Source of the DNA: Eriocheir sinensis
Taxonomy: Eukaryota; Arthropoda; Malacostraca; Decapoda; Varunidae
Assembly (NCBI RefSeq): GCF_024679095.1
Contig: NC_066534.1
Coordinates: forward strand, 18,274,663-18,338,662
DNA length: 64,000 nt
Direction of reading: 5' to 3'
Positions 31,025-39,702 of the stretch are shown piece after piece. The notes beneath the pieces were generated by a model. It saw only the letters and a program-made list of their open reading frames with translations. It had not been told where the DNA came from and searched no databases. A program made the position numbers and the translations under genes. Position 1 is the stretch's first letter. Each line of letters opens with the position of its first letter.

Positions 31025-32062
31025 ATAAATAAATCTGCCTCATGACATTGCCCCTCCTCTTCAAATCCTCTACTGTTGCCCTAAAAATTACCTAAAATAA
31101 TAAATAAAGTTGGTTACGGTCCCAAATTATGCCGTTTAAATTACATATCACACGTCAGGCCATGCACTTAACTTTCAATTTTCACCTATGCTTCCTATCT
31201 CCATTTTTCAACAACACTCTCATTAATCTTACTCTGGAACTAAGCTTTGCCACTCATGCTTAGTTATATACAACACTTCAGGGAATGTCACTAATTAGAT
31301 TCGCAACCAGTATTTGATATATGAAGCAATATACCACATTTTAATTTGTCTGGTTTCTTTTTTTAGATATATTTCAGATGTCCTTTGCTGCCTAAACTGT
31401 AAGGACTTCAGCTTTCTTGTTCCTTTCTTATACAATCTCCAATCACACTATTTGGATACTCAAAGGTATGATTCACCAACTATTCATTTGGCATCATTTT
31501 ATTTTTAGGTATACAAAAATAAGTGCACGTTACATACACACATATACACAAGTGACATATTTGAAGAGAGACTTGTCCACATCATACTTATTAATTAAAC
31601 AGGTAGGGATGAGCCTTGATTAGAAGTGTAAACAAAATAATAATAGCAAAAGTAAATAAAGGTAATGAATAAGATTAGGAAAAACTCTCATCAACTATTT
31701 GCAGGAGGAGCACCAGCAAGCTTTTAATTTGTCTATTCTTTACTTACCCCTTGACCTACCTCCTTTACTATGAAAAATAAATAAATGAAAAACTACACAT
31801 CTTCAATCAAACGTTCTTCAAATTGTCACTGTCTCTGCCCACACCTGCTTGGCCATCACAAACAACACCATTATCAACATTATATATCACTAACACTATA
31901 TTCCCAGCAGCCAGCCATCACAGCTCTTAAGTTAGGCAACAATTTAGGAGAGCAATCCAGCATCATTACTCTCATCTCACAAAATTCTTCCAGTGTATAT
32001 AGTTCATTCTTTGGCAAACCTCTTATTTCCACCATGTCCAATCACAAGTTGTTCCAAGCTTT
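31025..32062. other. AT-rich intergenic DNA
   Basis: No gene or clear repeat was recognised. Frames here lack domains. Confidence 0.5.
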
Positions 32063-32420
32063 CAACATTTCCATACAGTTTACCAGTCATGTCCATCTCC
32101 TGTCCTCCCAAACATCACTGACAGTTCTTGCTATCACCATTTCTATACGCTTTATCAGTTGTGTCTATCTCCTGACCTCCCAAACACCAATGATGGTTCG
32201 TGCTTTCACCATTCCTATACAGTTTACCAGTTATGTCCATCTCCTGTTCCCCCAAAAACCAATGACAGTTCTTGCTACCACCATTTCTACACGCTTCATC
32301 AGTTGTGTCTATCTCCTGACCTCCCAAACACCAATGATGGTTCGTGCTTTCACCATTCCCATACCGTTTACCAGCCATGTCCATCTCCTGTTCTCCCAAA
32401 AATCACTGACGTTCTTGAAA
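32063..32420. repeat. 72-bp minisatellite with alternating unit types
   Basis: The word CACCATT and its variants start units at 32135, 32207, 32279 and 32351, with a first unit at about 32063: exactly 72 bp each. Odd units carry TTTACCAG...GTCCATCTCCTGT and even units carry TTATCAGTTGTGTCTATCT, so the array has a 144-bp higher order. It lies in the long open frame at 31785-32495 on the plus strand and is also open on the minus strand. It is unrelated in sequence to the 72-bp array at 18.9-19.6 kb. Confidence 0.9.
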
Positions 32421-32908
32421 ACACAATTTCTTACTACATATCCATACCATAACATCATATACATAATCCTGTTCAGTTTTACCCATTCATTGTAATACCA
32501 GTGGAGAGGCTGAGGCAATGGACAGCAATAGTTGGAAGCATATCATCGACCATCTAACATCAAAAGAAATGTCATTTAGATGATGATGATGATGACGATT
32601 GTAATACCACCATACCATACCACTACAGTATCACACACTCATTGGATCTGTACATTGAACACACCCCCATGCCAGCCCATACATACAGTAGTTTAATTTC
32701 TAGTATTTTAAGATAAATGCCTTTCACAGTTTTCTTTTATAATATTAAAAAGATCAGTTCACTGTAATCCCTTTTTGGTAGACACATTGAGTTTTGAATG
32801 GAAATAAAGCTCTGACTCGATTATCTTAAAGGGTTTGTCTGGGGTCTAAAAACATTAATATAAATATAACAGAACATGACTGACTGAAGTATGAAAAACT
32901 GAAGCAAC

Positions 32909-32944
<36 letters not shown>

Positions 32945-33449
32945 AAGTACTATACAAAACATAACAAATGCTTAACCATCTAATATACCAACAACACTTT
33001 CACATAATACAAGTGGAGATGAGCATGAAACAATGTAAGCTATGGGAAGCATCTTACAAACTCCTGACAACTCTCTCTGAAATCCATAACACTTTACATT
33101 CACCTCCAAGCTAATGCGAGTATTCCACAGACTAATTCAACAGCTCAATACAATGGCTGCTTTGCAAGGTCCATATCATCAAACTCTTCGAAGGCTTAGT
33201 CCATCTATTTCAAAAGGCTCTTGGAGAAGTTGTTGGTGTTTCCATGGGTGGTTTCATGAGCCTGATGGTACTCATAGTTCTGGAAGGCTTCTGCTCCATA
33301 AATGGGGAATAACACTCATGACACTATACAAAAAATTCCTGTAGTAGTCTGGTACACTGTGGAACACCCAACAATCTTGTGGAGTTTTTGTTTGGCTGAA
33401 GCACTGAAAAACAAAGTCATTGGGTTGGACTGTGGACCTAAACAAGTGC
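32421..33449. other. Intergenic DNA downstream of POLI
   Basis: (CA)n is at about 32915-32941 and GAT repeats at 32580-32595. No gene is seen. Confidence 0.5.
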
Positions 33450-33880
33450 AAGGCTGTTAAGTTAGGCCTTTTTGATGTACTTCATGATGGAGGGTGATGA
33501 TGAAGCCCCTCTACCCCTCCTACCACATGATGGGGGACCTTTGGGGGGCAGGAAATTACTTAACCCGTTCGCTGCGATTGGCATGGATATGGCCTTCACT
33601 GGTAGCCTGGTAACATATAGTCCCAGGTCTTTCTCTACCTCTGTGGTGGATAGTGGAGTGTTTCCTATGTGGTATTGGTGTGCTGGATATCCCCTCCCAA
33701 GGTGCATGACTTTGCATTTTTCTTCATTGCATTGTAGCAGCCACTTTTTCTTCCATTACTGTAGCTTGATGTCTTCTTGTAGGAAATCCGCAGCAAGGGG
33801 TTAATGTTGCACACTTCTGTTCCTCCACAATCTCATGATGGATTTCTTCGGGCAGGGAATGGAACACGCTTTGGTTTAGT
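33450..33880 (-). pseudogene. Duplicated 3' fragment of POLI, split by an insertion
   Basis: The DNA at 33450-33559 matches the true POLI tail at about 33881-33990, and 33805-33865 matches the UBM2-coding segment at about 33998-34060. Together they are a tandem copy of roughly 180 bp of the gene's end. The copy still encodes the C-terminal peptide RGASSSPSIMKYIKKA and a stop. It is interrupted by the TTAA-bounded insertion at 33560-33804, so it cannot provide a normal exon. It lies immediately 3' of the real stop codon. Confidence 0.88.
33560..33804 (-). mobile_element. TTAA-bounded cassette containing a reverse transcriptase fragment, copy 1
   Basis: A 245-bp insertion is flanked by TTAA on both sides (33560-33563 and 33801-33804). 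Its ends are imperfect inverted repeats: TTAACCCGTTCGCTGCGATT and, on the other strand, TTAACCCCTTGCTGCGGATT. TTAA target duplication with CCC-type termini fits the piggyBac superfamily. Read on the minus strand, the interior encodes a degraded RT segment with MHLGRGYPAHQYHIGN and TTEVEKDLGLYV, a hallmark of non-LTR elements. A full related copy lies at 39453-39702 in the opposite orientation, and one end is at 45767-45800. Confidence 0.7.
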
Positions 33881-33892
33881 AAGGCTGTTTAG

Positions 33893-36262
33893 TTAGGCCT
33901 TTTTAATGTACTTCATGATGGAGGGTGATGACGAGGCCCCTCTAGTCCGCCTACTGCATGATGAGGTACTTTTGGGGGGCAGGGAATGGCTTGACAATGT
34001 TGCACGCTTCTGTTCCCCCACAATCTCACGCTGGATTTCCTCGGGCAGGGAACGGAACACACTTGCGTCAACCCCGTCAGGTGGCTCAATGATGGAAGTG
34101 GACATGGCAACAGAAGCTTCACTAGTATTTTCACTGTCGCCTTTTCTTTCTGGGAGAGTCACTGTATCATCACTGTTGTTGTTGCCACTGGTTGTTGCGT
34201 ACGCTGTTAAAATTCCAGTGTCTGCTTTCTTACTGCCCTCTTCTCTTGAGCTTTCTTTAGACATGGTGGTAGAGTTTTTCATGAAGTATCTTTCCAGAGT
34301 AGGATTAACTGATTTTCCCTTTTTATGTGTAGTTTTTGGGGTGAAGGGTATGTTTTTAGGCTTTGGTATAGAGTCTGGTGGTCTTCCTTTATAGGTGTTG
34401 AGGATCTCGTCTTGTATCTCAGGTGGCAGTGCCTTAAAGACGTCTGCGTCAGTGCCTGGTGGTGGCACTCTGAGGGTGTTGGATTGGGCGGGTGAGTGGG
34501 TGTTCTCCCGAGGTCGACTCTGGGCCAGGTCATGCTTGGGATCGGGGGAACTTTCACAAGAACTGCTGCTTTCATCACTCTCATCATCATCACTGGTATC
34601 AACGTTCTTCCTCTCACTCTTGGCATCCCATGATTCCTTTGGGGATGCTTTGACACCAACAAAATTATCATGACATATTTCCTTACTGGCAGTTACTCTA
34701 GAGATTTCCAAAGGCTTTGTTTCTGTGGTGACACTTGGGTAATCTGAAAGTAAAGTCTTTTTATCTTGTTTGTTTTCATGGCTTTCCCTATCCCCAGCAC
34801 CACCACCAGACATGGAGCAGTGAGCCTCTCCTGATGAAGACTCTGAGCCATGGACGTTTGCACCACTTGAAACCGACTCTGTTGAAAGTAACTTTGCATG
34901 CTTAGGATCGTCATTCAGTACTTTAGTTGTACCTTCATCCTCTGCTTCATTTCTTTTGCGTTTCAAGAAAAATCTGGAGATGGACTTTTCCTCGGCTGCT
35001 CGCTCAGTGAGTTTGTTGAAACCCACGGCCAGCAGCGTCAGGTGGTATGGCTTGCTGGTGTCCACCATCTTGTGGAAGAGCCCCATGACCTGTTCCTGCA
35101 ACAAGGCTCTTGTGTTTTCCCCAACATTCTGCACCCCTGATGCAAATAAGGAGGATGAAACAGGTGCTTGCCGGCTCTCCCTGTGACCAAACTTCTTGGC
35201 AGGGTCAAACTTGCGTACGCACACCCTGAGGGAGGCTGGGATGCGGCCGTCTTCCTTCAGAAGCTTCAGCAGTCGCTCCAGCAGTGTGGAGTACTTGAGC
35301 CGAACCTCTGCTATGCTGCTCACCTTCCTGAAGGCGTCCTCCAGGCCAATGCTTTGTGGCCGCCCACTTCTTCGTACAGGAGCCTCGTCAATGCCGAAAC
35401 TTAAATCTTTTAACTTTTTGCTTGTTTCTTCATCAAAACTAATTTGTAGCAAGGCTAGTGATGAACCTTGTAAATCTTTGAGAGTGGATATTCCTAGTTC
35501 CTCCAGGACCTTGAAGGTTGAGCTTCCTATGCCTGGAATACTCTTGGCTGAGTGCAGGGAACTCATGAGGCAGTGAACCATCCAGGGGAACAGGACAGTT
35601 TGCTGGTTGGGTTTGTGGTAACCAGACACAAGTTTTGCCAGCAGCTTGTTGTGGGCCACACCAGCACAGCAGGTTATTCCGGTGGTCTCAAAGATGCGCT
35701 GCCGCAGCTTTTTTGCCACCAGTGCCCCGGCAACCATCCTCTTCTGACAGCCACAGCCACAGGGGTCAGCAGGGGGTGCCGGGGCAGGCTCTTTATCCCC
35801 ATAAACATGGCCTTCAATGTTACTCAGGTCTGACTTTCCTAGATAGTCTCCCACAATCTCTGTAATGTCCACAAAGTTCTCGTCCAGACCAAGTCTTTCC
35901 ACATCAGGTGTAAAGCTCTGGGCAACAGCCGAGATCTCAGTAGAAAACTGCCTATAGTGGGTGAGGTCTGAACCGTCCACCAACACCAGGTCTGGCAGGG
36001 CCTCCAGCGCCTCCTTGATCCACATACTCTTTTTCACCCCCATTGACCTCGCCACATAGTTGCAGGTCACCATCAGGTTCTTCTGCTTCACCCCAAGAGG
36101 TTTATCCCGTAGGCTGGGGTTGCGCACCATTTCCACCTGGGCATAGAAGCAGTCCACGTCCAGGTGAACAATGGTCCTGTGGTGGTCAGCAGGACTCAGG
36201 GCCCAGGCATCCTCAGGTAGGCTGAAGCACGGCTCCTCCATCTGCAGGGGACAGCCAAGCAT
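33893..36262 (-). CDS. POLI: DNA polymerase iota (Y-family translesion polymerase)
   Basis: One uninterrupted frame encodes 789 residues; the vertebrate protein is about 715-740. POLI inserts nucleotides opposite damaged bases in the nucleus. The catalytic palm is clear: LDVDCFYAQVEM at 34-45 (D35) and LDENFVD at 126-132 (D127, E128). Next come VTCNYVARSMGVKK, the thumb segment CAGVAHNKLLAKLVSG, a helix-hairpin-helix SIPGIGSS, and the little finger with ESRQAP. Two ubiquitin-binding UBM motifs follow: VFKALPPEIQDEIL (about 605) and VFRSLPEEIQREIV (about 735). A PIP-like KSISRFFLKRK near 425 sits where the human PCNA-binding box lies, and a second PIP-like TLERYFMK is near 655. The start is uncertain: the first ATG is at 36262, but CCCCTGCAG directly before the ATG at 36241 could be a splice acceptor. 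No intron is seen inside, unlike the multi-exon human gene. Confidence 0.97.
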   Translation of the reverse strand: MLGCPLQMEEPCFSLPEDAWALSPADHHRTIVHLDVDCFYAQVEMVRNPSLRDKPLGVKQKNLMVTCNYVARSMGVKKSMWIKEALEALPDLVLVDGSDLTHYRQFSTEISAVAQSFTPDVERLGLDENFVDITEIVGDYLGKSDLSNIEGHVYGDKEPAPAPPADPCGCGCQKRMVAGALVAKKLRQRIFETTGITCCAGVAHNKLLAKLVSGYHKPNQQTVLFPWMVHCLMSSLHSAKSIPGIGSSTFKVLEELGISTLKDLQGSSLALLQISFDEETSKKLKDLSFGIDEAPVRRSGRPQSIGLEDAFRKVSSIAEVRLKYSTLLERLLKLLKEDGRIPASLRVCVRKFDPAKKFGHRESRQAPVSSSLFASGVQNVGENTRALLQEQVMGLFHKMVDTSKPYHLTLLAVGFNKLTERAAEEKSISRFFLKRKRNEAEDEGTTKVLNDDPKHAKLLSTESVSSGANVHGSESSSGEAHCSMSGGGAGDRESHENKQDKKTLLSDYPSVTTETKPLEISRVTASKEICHDNFVGVKASPKESWDAKSERKNVDTSDDDESDESSSSCESSPDPKHDLAQSRPRENTHSPAQSNTLRVPPPGTDADVFKALPPEIQDEILNTYKGRPPDSIPKPKNIPFTPKTTHKKGKSVNPTLERYFMKNSTTMSKESSREEGSKKADTGILTAYATTSGNNNSDDTVTLPERKGDSENTSEASVAMSTSIIEPPDGVDASVFRSLPEEIQREIVGEQKRATLSSHSLPPKSTSSCSRRTRGASSSPSIMKYIKKA

Positions 36263-37377
36263 TACTCCTCAGTCACTGTATCATCATTAAGCCACCAGGC
36301 ACATGTAACAATCAAATCCATGTAACAATTAGGTACACAGATGAACTCCACACCACTGTCTTTGGCCTTATGATGCTACTTACCTAACCTAGTTCTCAAC
36401 CTCTCTAAATTTACCAGTTGAATATACATGATATCTAGCAGTGAGAAACAATATTTACAGGTGAACAGCCACCATGCATATTTATTCACTGCCTTCATGC
36501 TGGCTGGCCTGGCAAGAAGTCATGGTGAGCTGCCACAGCTGGTGAAGCTACATCATTAATTTAGAGGTGTTAGACCAATAAGTTGGTGGCAAAAAGTAAC
36601 TACTTTAGCCAAGGGAGGTTACTATATTTTATCAACAATATATTAATAACTTAGCTGTAGTGTATTGCTATCTGTTAGGCTGCGTTAGGAGGATTTGGTA
36701 GTTTAGTAATACCTTTTAAGTTTTAACCATTTGTGCCTTCATACTACCATGGTGATAGCAAACATAAAGTGTGTTTTCAGAGGTGCAAAACACATCTCTG
36801 CAAGTACATGGAGTTTACTTTTATACAGTTTGCAACATTGCTGTAGTTCCTTAGTGTCAGTTCCTTGACATAAGGAGAAAAAGGAATTAGTAAACTTCCT
36901 TCCCAGCTTCAAAATAAAGAACAAGAATTTGATTCTTGTAATTATGTTTTAGGTTTCTAAAGAAAATTGTGAACTATGGAAAAGAAATTGTACCCTTTTT
37001 TTATTTGAACATTTAACTTTTACAGTAGCATTGTAAAAGGAAGGACGTGCTCTAGTGAAAGAGGAAAGGTAAACACAAGAAATTAATTATTCTAAGCAAA
37101 ATCATAGTTTATCTGCTGGAACACAATCCCCCAAAGTGTAGACTAAATCATCCCACATTTATCAGCATTCACATTACTCTGAGGTGCAGAGATCATTAAA
37201 ATTGTTGTATCATGCAGGCTGTGAGATGGTTACATTATCTGACATCATACATCTGTTGCTGCCTCCGTAAACATGGAAACTACATCAAAGTCTTTCATTT
37301 CCTGGATCTGATCACCTCAGTCAGGAGTAATGCCGTCCCAAGCCCGTTTCTTCCCTTACATCTAGGCTTTCAGTACC
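36263..37377. other. RRP36-POLI intergenic spacer
   Basis: This 1.1-kb AT-rich spacer lies between two minus-strand genes. It should hold the POLI promoter or 5' exon and the RRP36 3' UTR. An AATAAA polyadenylation signal on the minus strand lies at 37005-37000, 373 bases past the RRP36 stop. No other gene is seen. Confidence 0.5.
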
Positions 37378-38325
37378 TTAATATTTCCTCTTCATTTCCT
37401 TGGCCTTGAGACGCTTCTCCTTCCGCTCGAGGTATTTCTCCAGTTTGTTGCCCTTCTTCAGGTCCTCAAAGTGCGCAGCCTTCACCAACAGCTTGCGCTC
37501 CTTGTTGCTCACAAACTTTGGCTTCCTGCCCTGCCTCAAGGCATCCCGCTGCTCCTGCCGCTCCTCTCGCTTCACCTCCCGCTCCTTCTCCCTCCTGGCC
37601 TGTTCCCTCTCCTGGTTCTCCATGCGCTGGATGATGGACTTCATTCTGCGTTTCTTCTCCGGGTCTTGCTCTGCCTTTAGCTCTTTCTTCAGCACTTCCT
37701 TCTCCTTCTTCCTCGTCTCCTTCAGGAAGCCGTAGTTCTCCTGCCAGGCCTTCAGGTTGAGATTCCCGGAGAGGTCATCAAATCTCGGGTCTCGGACGAT
37801 CATTCTCTTGCTGCTACGGCCGGGGTCAAGGGTGGCCAGGCGGGGGGCAGCGTGGCGCATCATGGGCATCTCCACCGGCCTGTTCTTGGTGACCTGCTGA
37901 AGCACAGGTTTACTCTTAGTCTTCATCACGGTAGGTTTGCTGCTGCTAACCTTGCCCGCCGCCATGATACCTCCACCTTTCTTCAGCACCTTCTGTTGGA
38001 AAGCCTTGGTTCCTATCTCCTCCTGTAGCTTCAGTAACTCCTGCATGGTCATCCCTTGGTAGTTCTGACCCTCACTGTCTTCATCATCCTCCACGTCATC
38101 TTCCTGGTCGTCACTTTCACCGTCGTTGTCACCTTTTTGGGCGTTGGCGTCACTGTCGCTTTGTTCGGCATCACTGTCACTCTCTTCCTGGGGGTCTGTG
38201 TCACTATCTCCCAGCTGGTCATCACTGTCACTGCCCTCCAGTTGGTCATCGCTGTCACTGTCTTGTGGAAGGCCGCGCTTCATGCCTGCTGCTTTCTGGC
38301 CCGGGGTTGGTCTTTTGGGGCCCAT
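37378..38325 (-). CDS. RRP36: Ribosomal RNA processing protein 36 (RRP36) homolog
   Basis: One frame encodes 315 residues without introns; the human protein has 259. RRP36 works in the nucleolus on early pre-rRNA cleavages that lead to 18S rRNA. The family signature is present: the MTMQELLKLQEEIGTKAF helix, RPVEMP, then VRDPRFDDLSGNLN near residues 175-190. A long charged coiled coil (KKEKEVLKKELK, RMENQEREQARREKE) follows, and the Lys-rich end has FVSNKERKLLVKAAHFEDLK and KLEKYLERKEKRLKAKEMKRKY-type sequence. Residues 22-88 are an acidic Ser/Asp-rich repeat (DSDSDDQLEG-like), typical of nucleolar proteins and rich in potential CK2 sites. The ATG at 38325 has G at +4 but T at -3; Met15 is an alternative start. 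The gene lies upstream of POLI on the same strand. Confidence 0.95.
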   Translation of the reverse strand: MGPKRPTPGQKAAGMKRGLPQDSDSDDQLEGSDSDDQLGDSDTDPQEESDSDAEQSDSDANAQKGDNDGESDDQEDDVEDDEDSEGQNYQGMTMQELLKLQEEIGTKAFQQKVLKKGGGIMAAGKVSSSKPTVMKTKSKPVLQQVTKNRPVEMPMMRHAAPRLATLDPGRSSKRMIVRDPRFDDLSGNLNLKAWQENYGFLKETRKKEKEVLKKELKAEQDPEKKRRMKSIIQRMENQEREQARREKEREVKREERQEQRDALRQGRKPKFVSNKERKLLVKAAHFEDLKKGNKLEKYLERKEKRLKAKEMKRKY

Positions 38326-38613
38326 GGATGGTGATGCTCAGGGTAACTGGACCTGGGTTGGACAGTCAACTGGACCTGGGCTGGGCTGGACTCCTAAGAC
38401 CACTTCCCAGCTTCTCTTCCCCTATAAGGCTGAATACACTGTGATAGCCCCTTAGGAATAGTGCTGAGCCTAAACCGTACCTCCTCTGGGGCCTTAAGGA
38501 GCTGGGTGGCACGTGCCCGGGGGAGGCTGCTGAACACGTGTTTGTTGTTGTTCTGGAGATGTCTTGATCTTGATGTCACAGCCTCACGAGAACAGGGACG
38601 CCGCCATGGACCA

Positions 38614-38625
38614 TTTCCCGCCAAA
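38614..38625 (-). promoter_or_regulatory. E2F-type site upstream of RRP36
   Basis: The minus strand reads TTTGGCGGGAAA, a perfect match to the E2F consensus. It lies about 290 bp upstream of the RRP36 start codon, next to CCATGGCGGC. Function is inferred from the motif and position only. Confidence 0.5.
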
Positions 38626-38639
38626 GCCACAGACATATT

Positions 38640-39452
38640 ATAGCCATTTTTCACGCATCTTTCGAGGGTTAATCTTTACTATGGCTTCTCGGGTTGCTGG
38701 TTTTGATAATTACTCACTTTATTTATGTTTTTCCGGGAGGTTTGAAGGTTAAATAACGTGTGTGACGGGGAGCGAGATATGGTCGCGTTACTAATAAAAC
38801 CAATATTTTCCGGCGTGGGGATTATACATGAATTAAACACACTAAAACTTACCTGAAACTTGCTTCGTCCTCCCAGTAATAAGGGAAACATAAGCACAGA
38901 AGCCAGCCTGAACTCGATATATATAGCACGACTTGCTCCACAGTCTCATCCATCCCACATCTGATGACACGTTTTGCTGCAGAACTCATAAATTATCATC
39001 TCTAGTTCATTGCATTCACATCCAAACACTGCATCCTCAAGCTCAGATAAAATGCCCTTCCCCACGATTCCCTCATGCCATTCCTCATTCTTTAAGACCT
39101 TTCTCCATATACCTTCCAGTCCAGTTTCCTTTCTCTCTATCTCATTCTTCCACTGTTTTATCATATTTTTCCACTTTCTTATATTCCCCCCCCCCCCCCT
39201 CCCATCTTCTTGTTTGGCATTCTCCATTCAAACACATTCTGCCTATCCTCAACAGGTCGATACACCCACCTAATTAGATCACTATTTCTGTCTATCGTTT
39301 GTCCACACTTCTTTGGCCATTTGTTATTTGAATTTCCACAGGTATTCCCTTCCTGTTGTCTTGCATCCTCCATTCACTCCAGTCTCTCTCTATATCTCAA
39401 GGTTGCTTTTATATACTATCTTTCCCTCAAAGTAGTCCACCCCATGTCACCT
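38640..39452. other. Intergenic DNA with a possible decayed retroelement (minus strand)
   Basis: On the minus strand, 39227-38890 reads a Lys/Glu-rich stretch followed by CSKTCHQMW and, after a one-base frame change, DETVEQVVLYIE. This resembles the Cys-knuckle end of some non-LTR ORFs. The match is weak. A C run is at 39187-39199. No other gene is seen. Confidence 0.35.
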
Positions 39453-39702
39453 CTAACCCCTTGACTGTGGATTTCCTACAAGAAGACATCATCAAGCTAC
39501 AGGAATGGAACAAAAAGTGGCTGCTACAATTCAGTGAAGAAAAATGTAGTCATGCACCTTGGGAGGGGATATCCAGCACACCAATAACATATGGGAAACA
39601 CTTCACTATCCACCACAGAGGCAGAGAAAGACCTGGGAGTATAATATGTTACCAGGCTATCAGTGAAGGCCAAATACATGCTAATCATAGTGGACAGATT
39701 AA
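39453..39702 (+). mobile_element. TTAA-bounded cassette with RT fragment, copy 2
   Basis: This is homologous over its whole length to the reverse complement of 33560-33804. It starts TAACCCCTTGACTGTGGATT and ends with GACAGATTAA. On the plus strand it encodes VDFLQEDIIKLQEWNKKWLL and FSEEKC, the typical RT segment before the MHLG motif, then a frame-shifted remainder. The right end keeps TTAA; the left end is CTAA. Confidence 0.75.

Noticed and set aside
31785..32495. 236-residue frame on the plus strand
   Set aside because: Its central part is a 72-bp satellite open on both strands, and the flanks have no similarity to known proteins.
36262..38325. POLI and RRP36 as processed retrocopies
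   Set aside because: No poly-A tract or flanking target duplication was seen, frames are intact and motifs conserved; kept as functional genes with the question raised as a finding.
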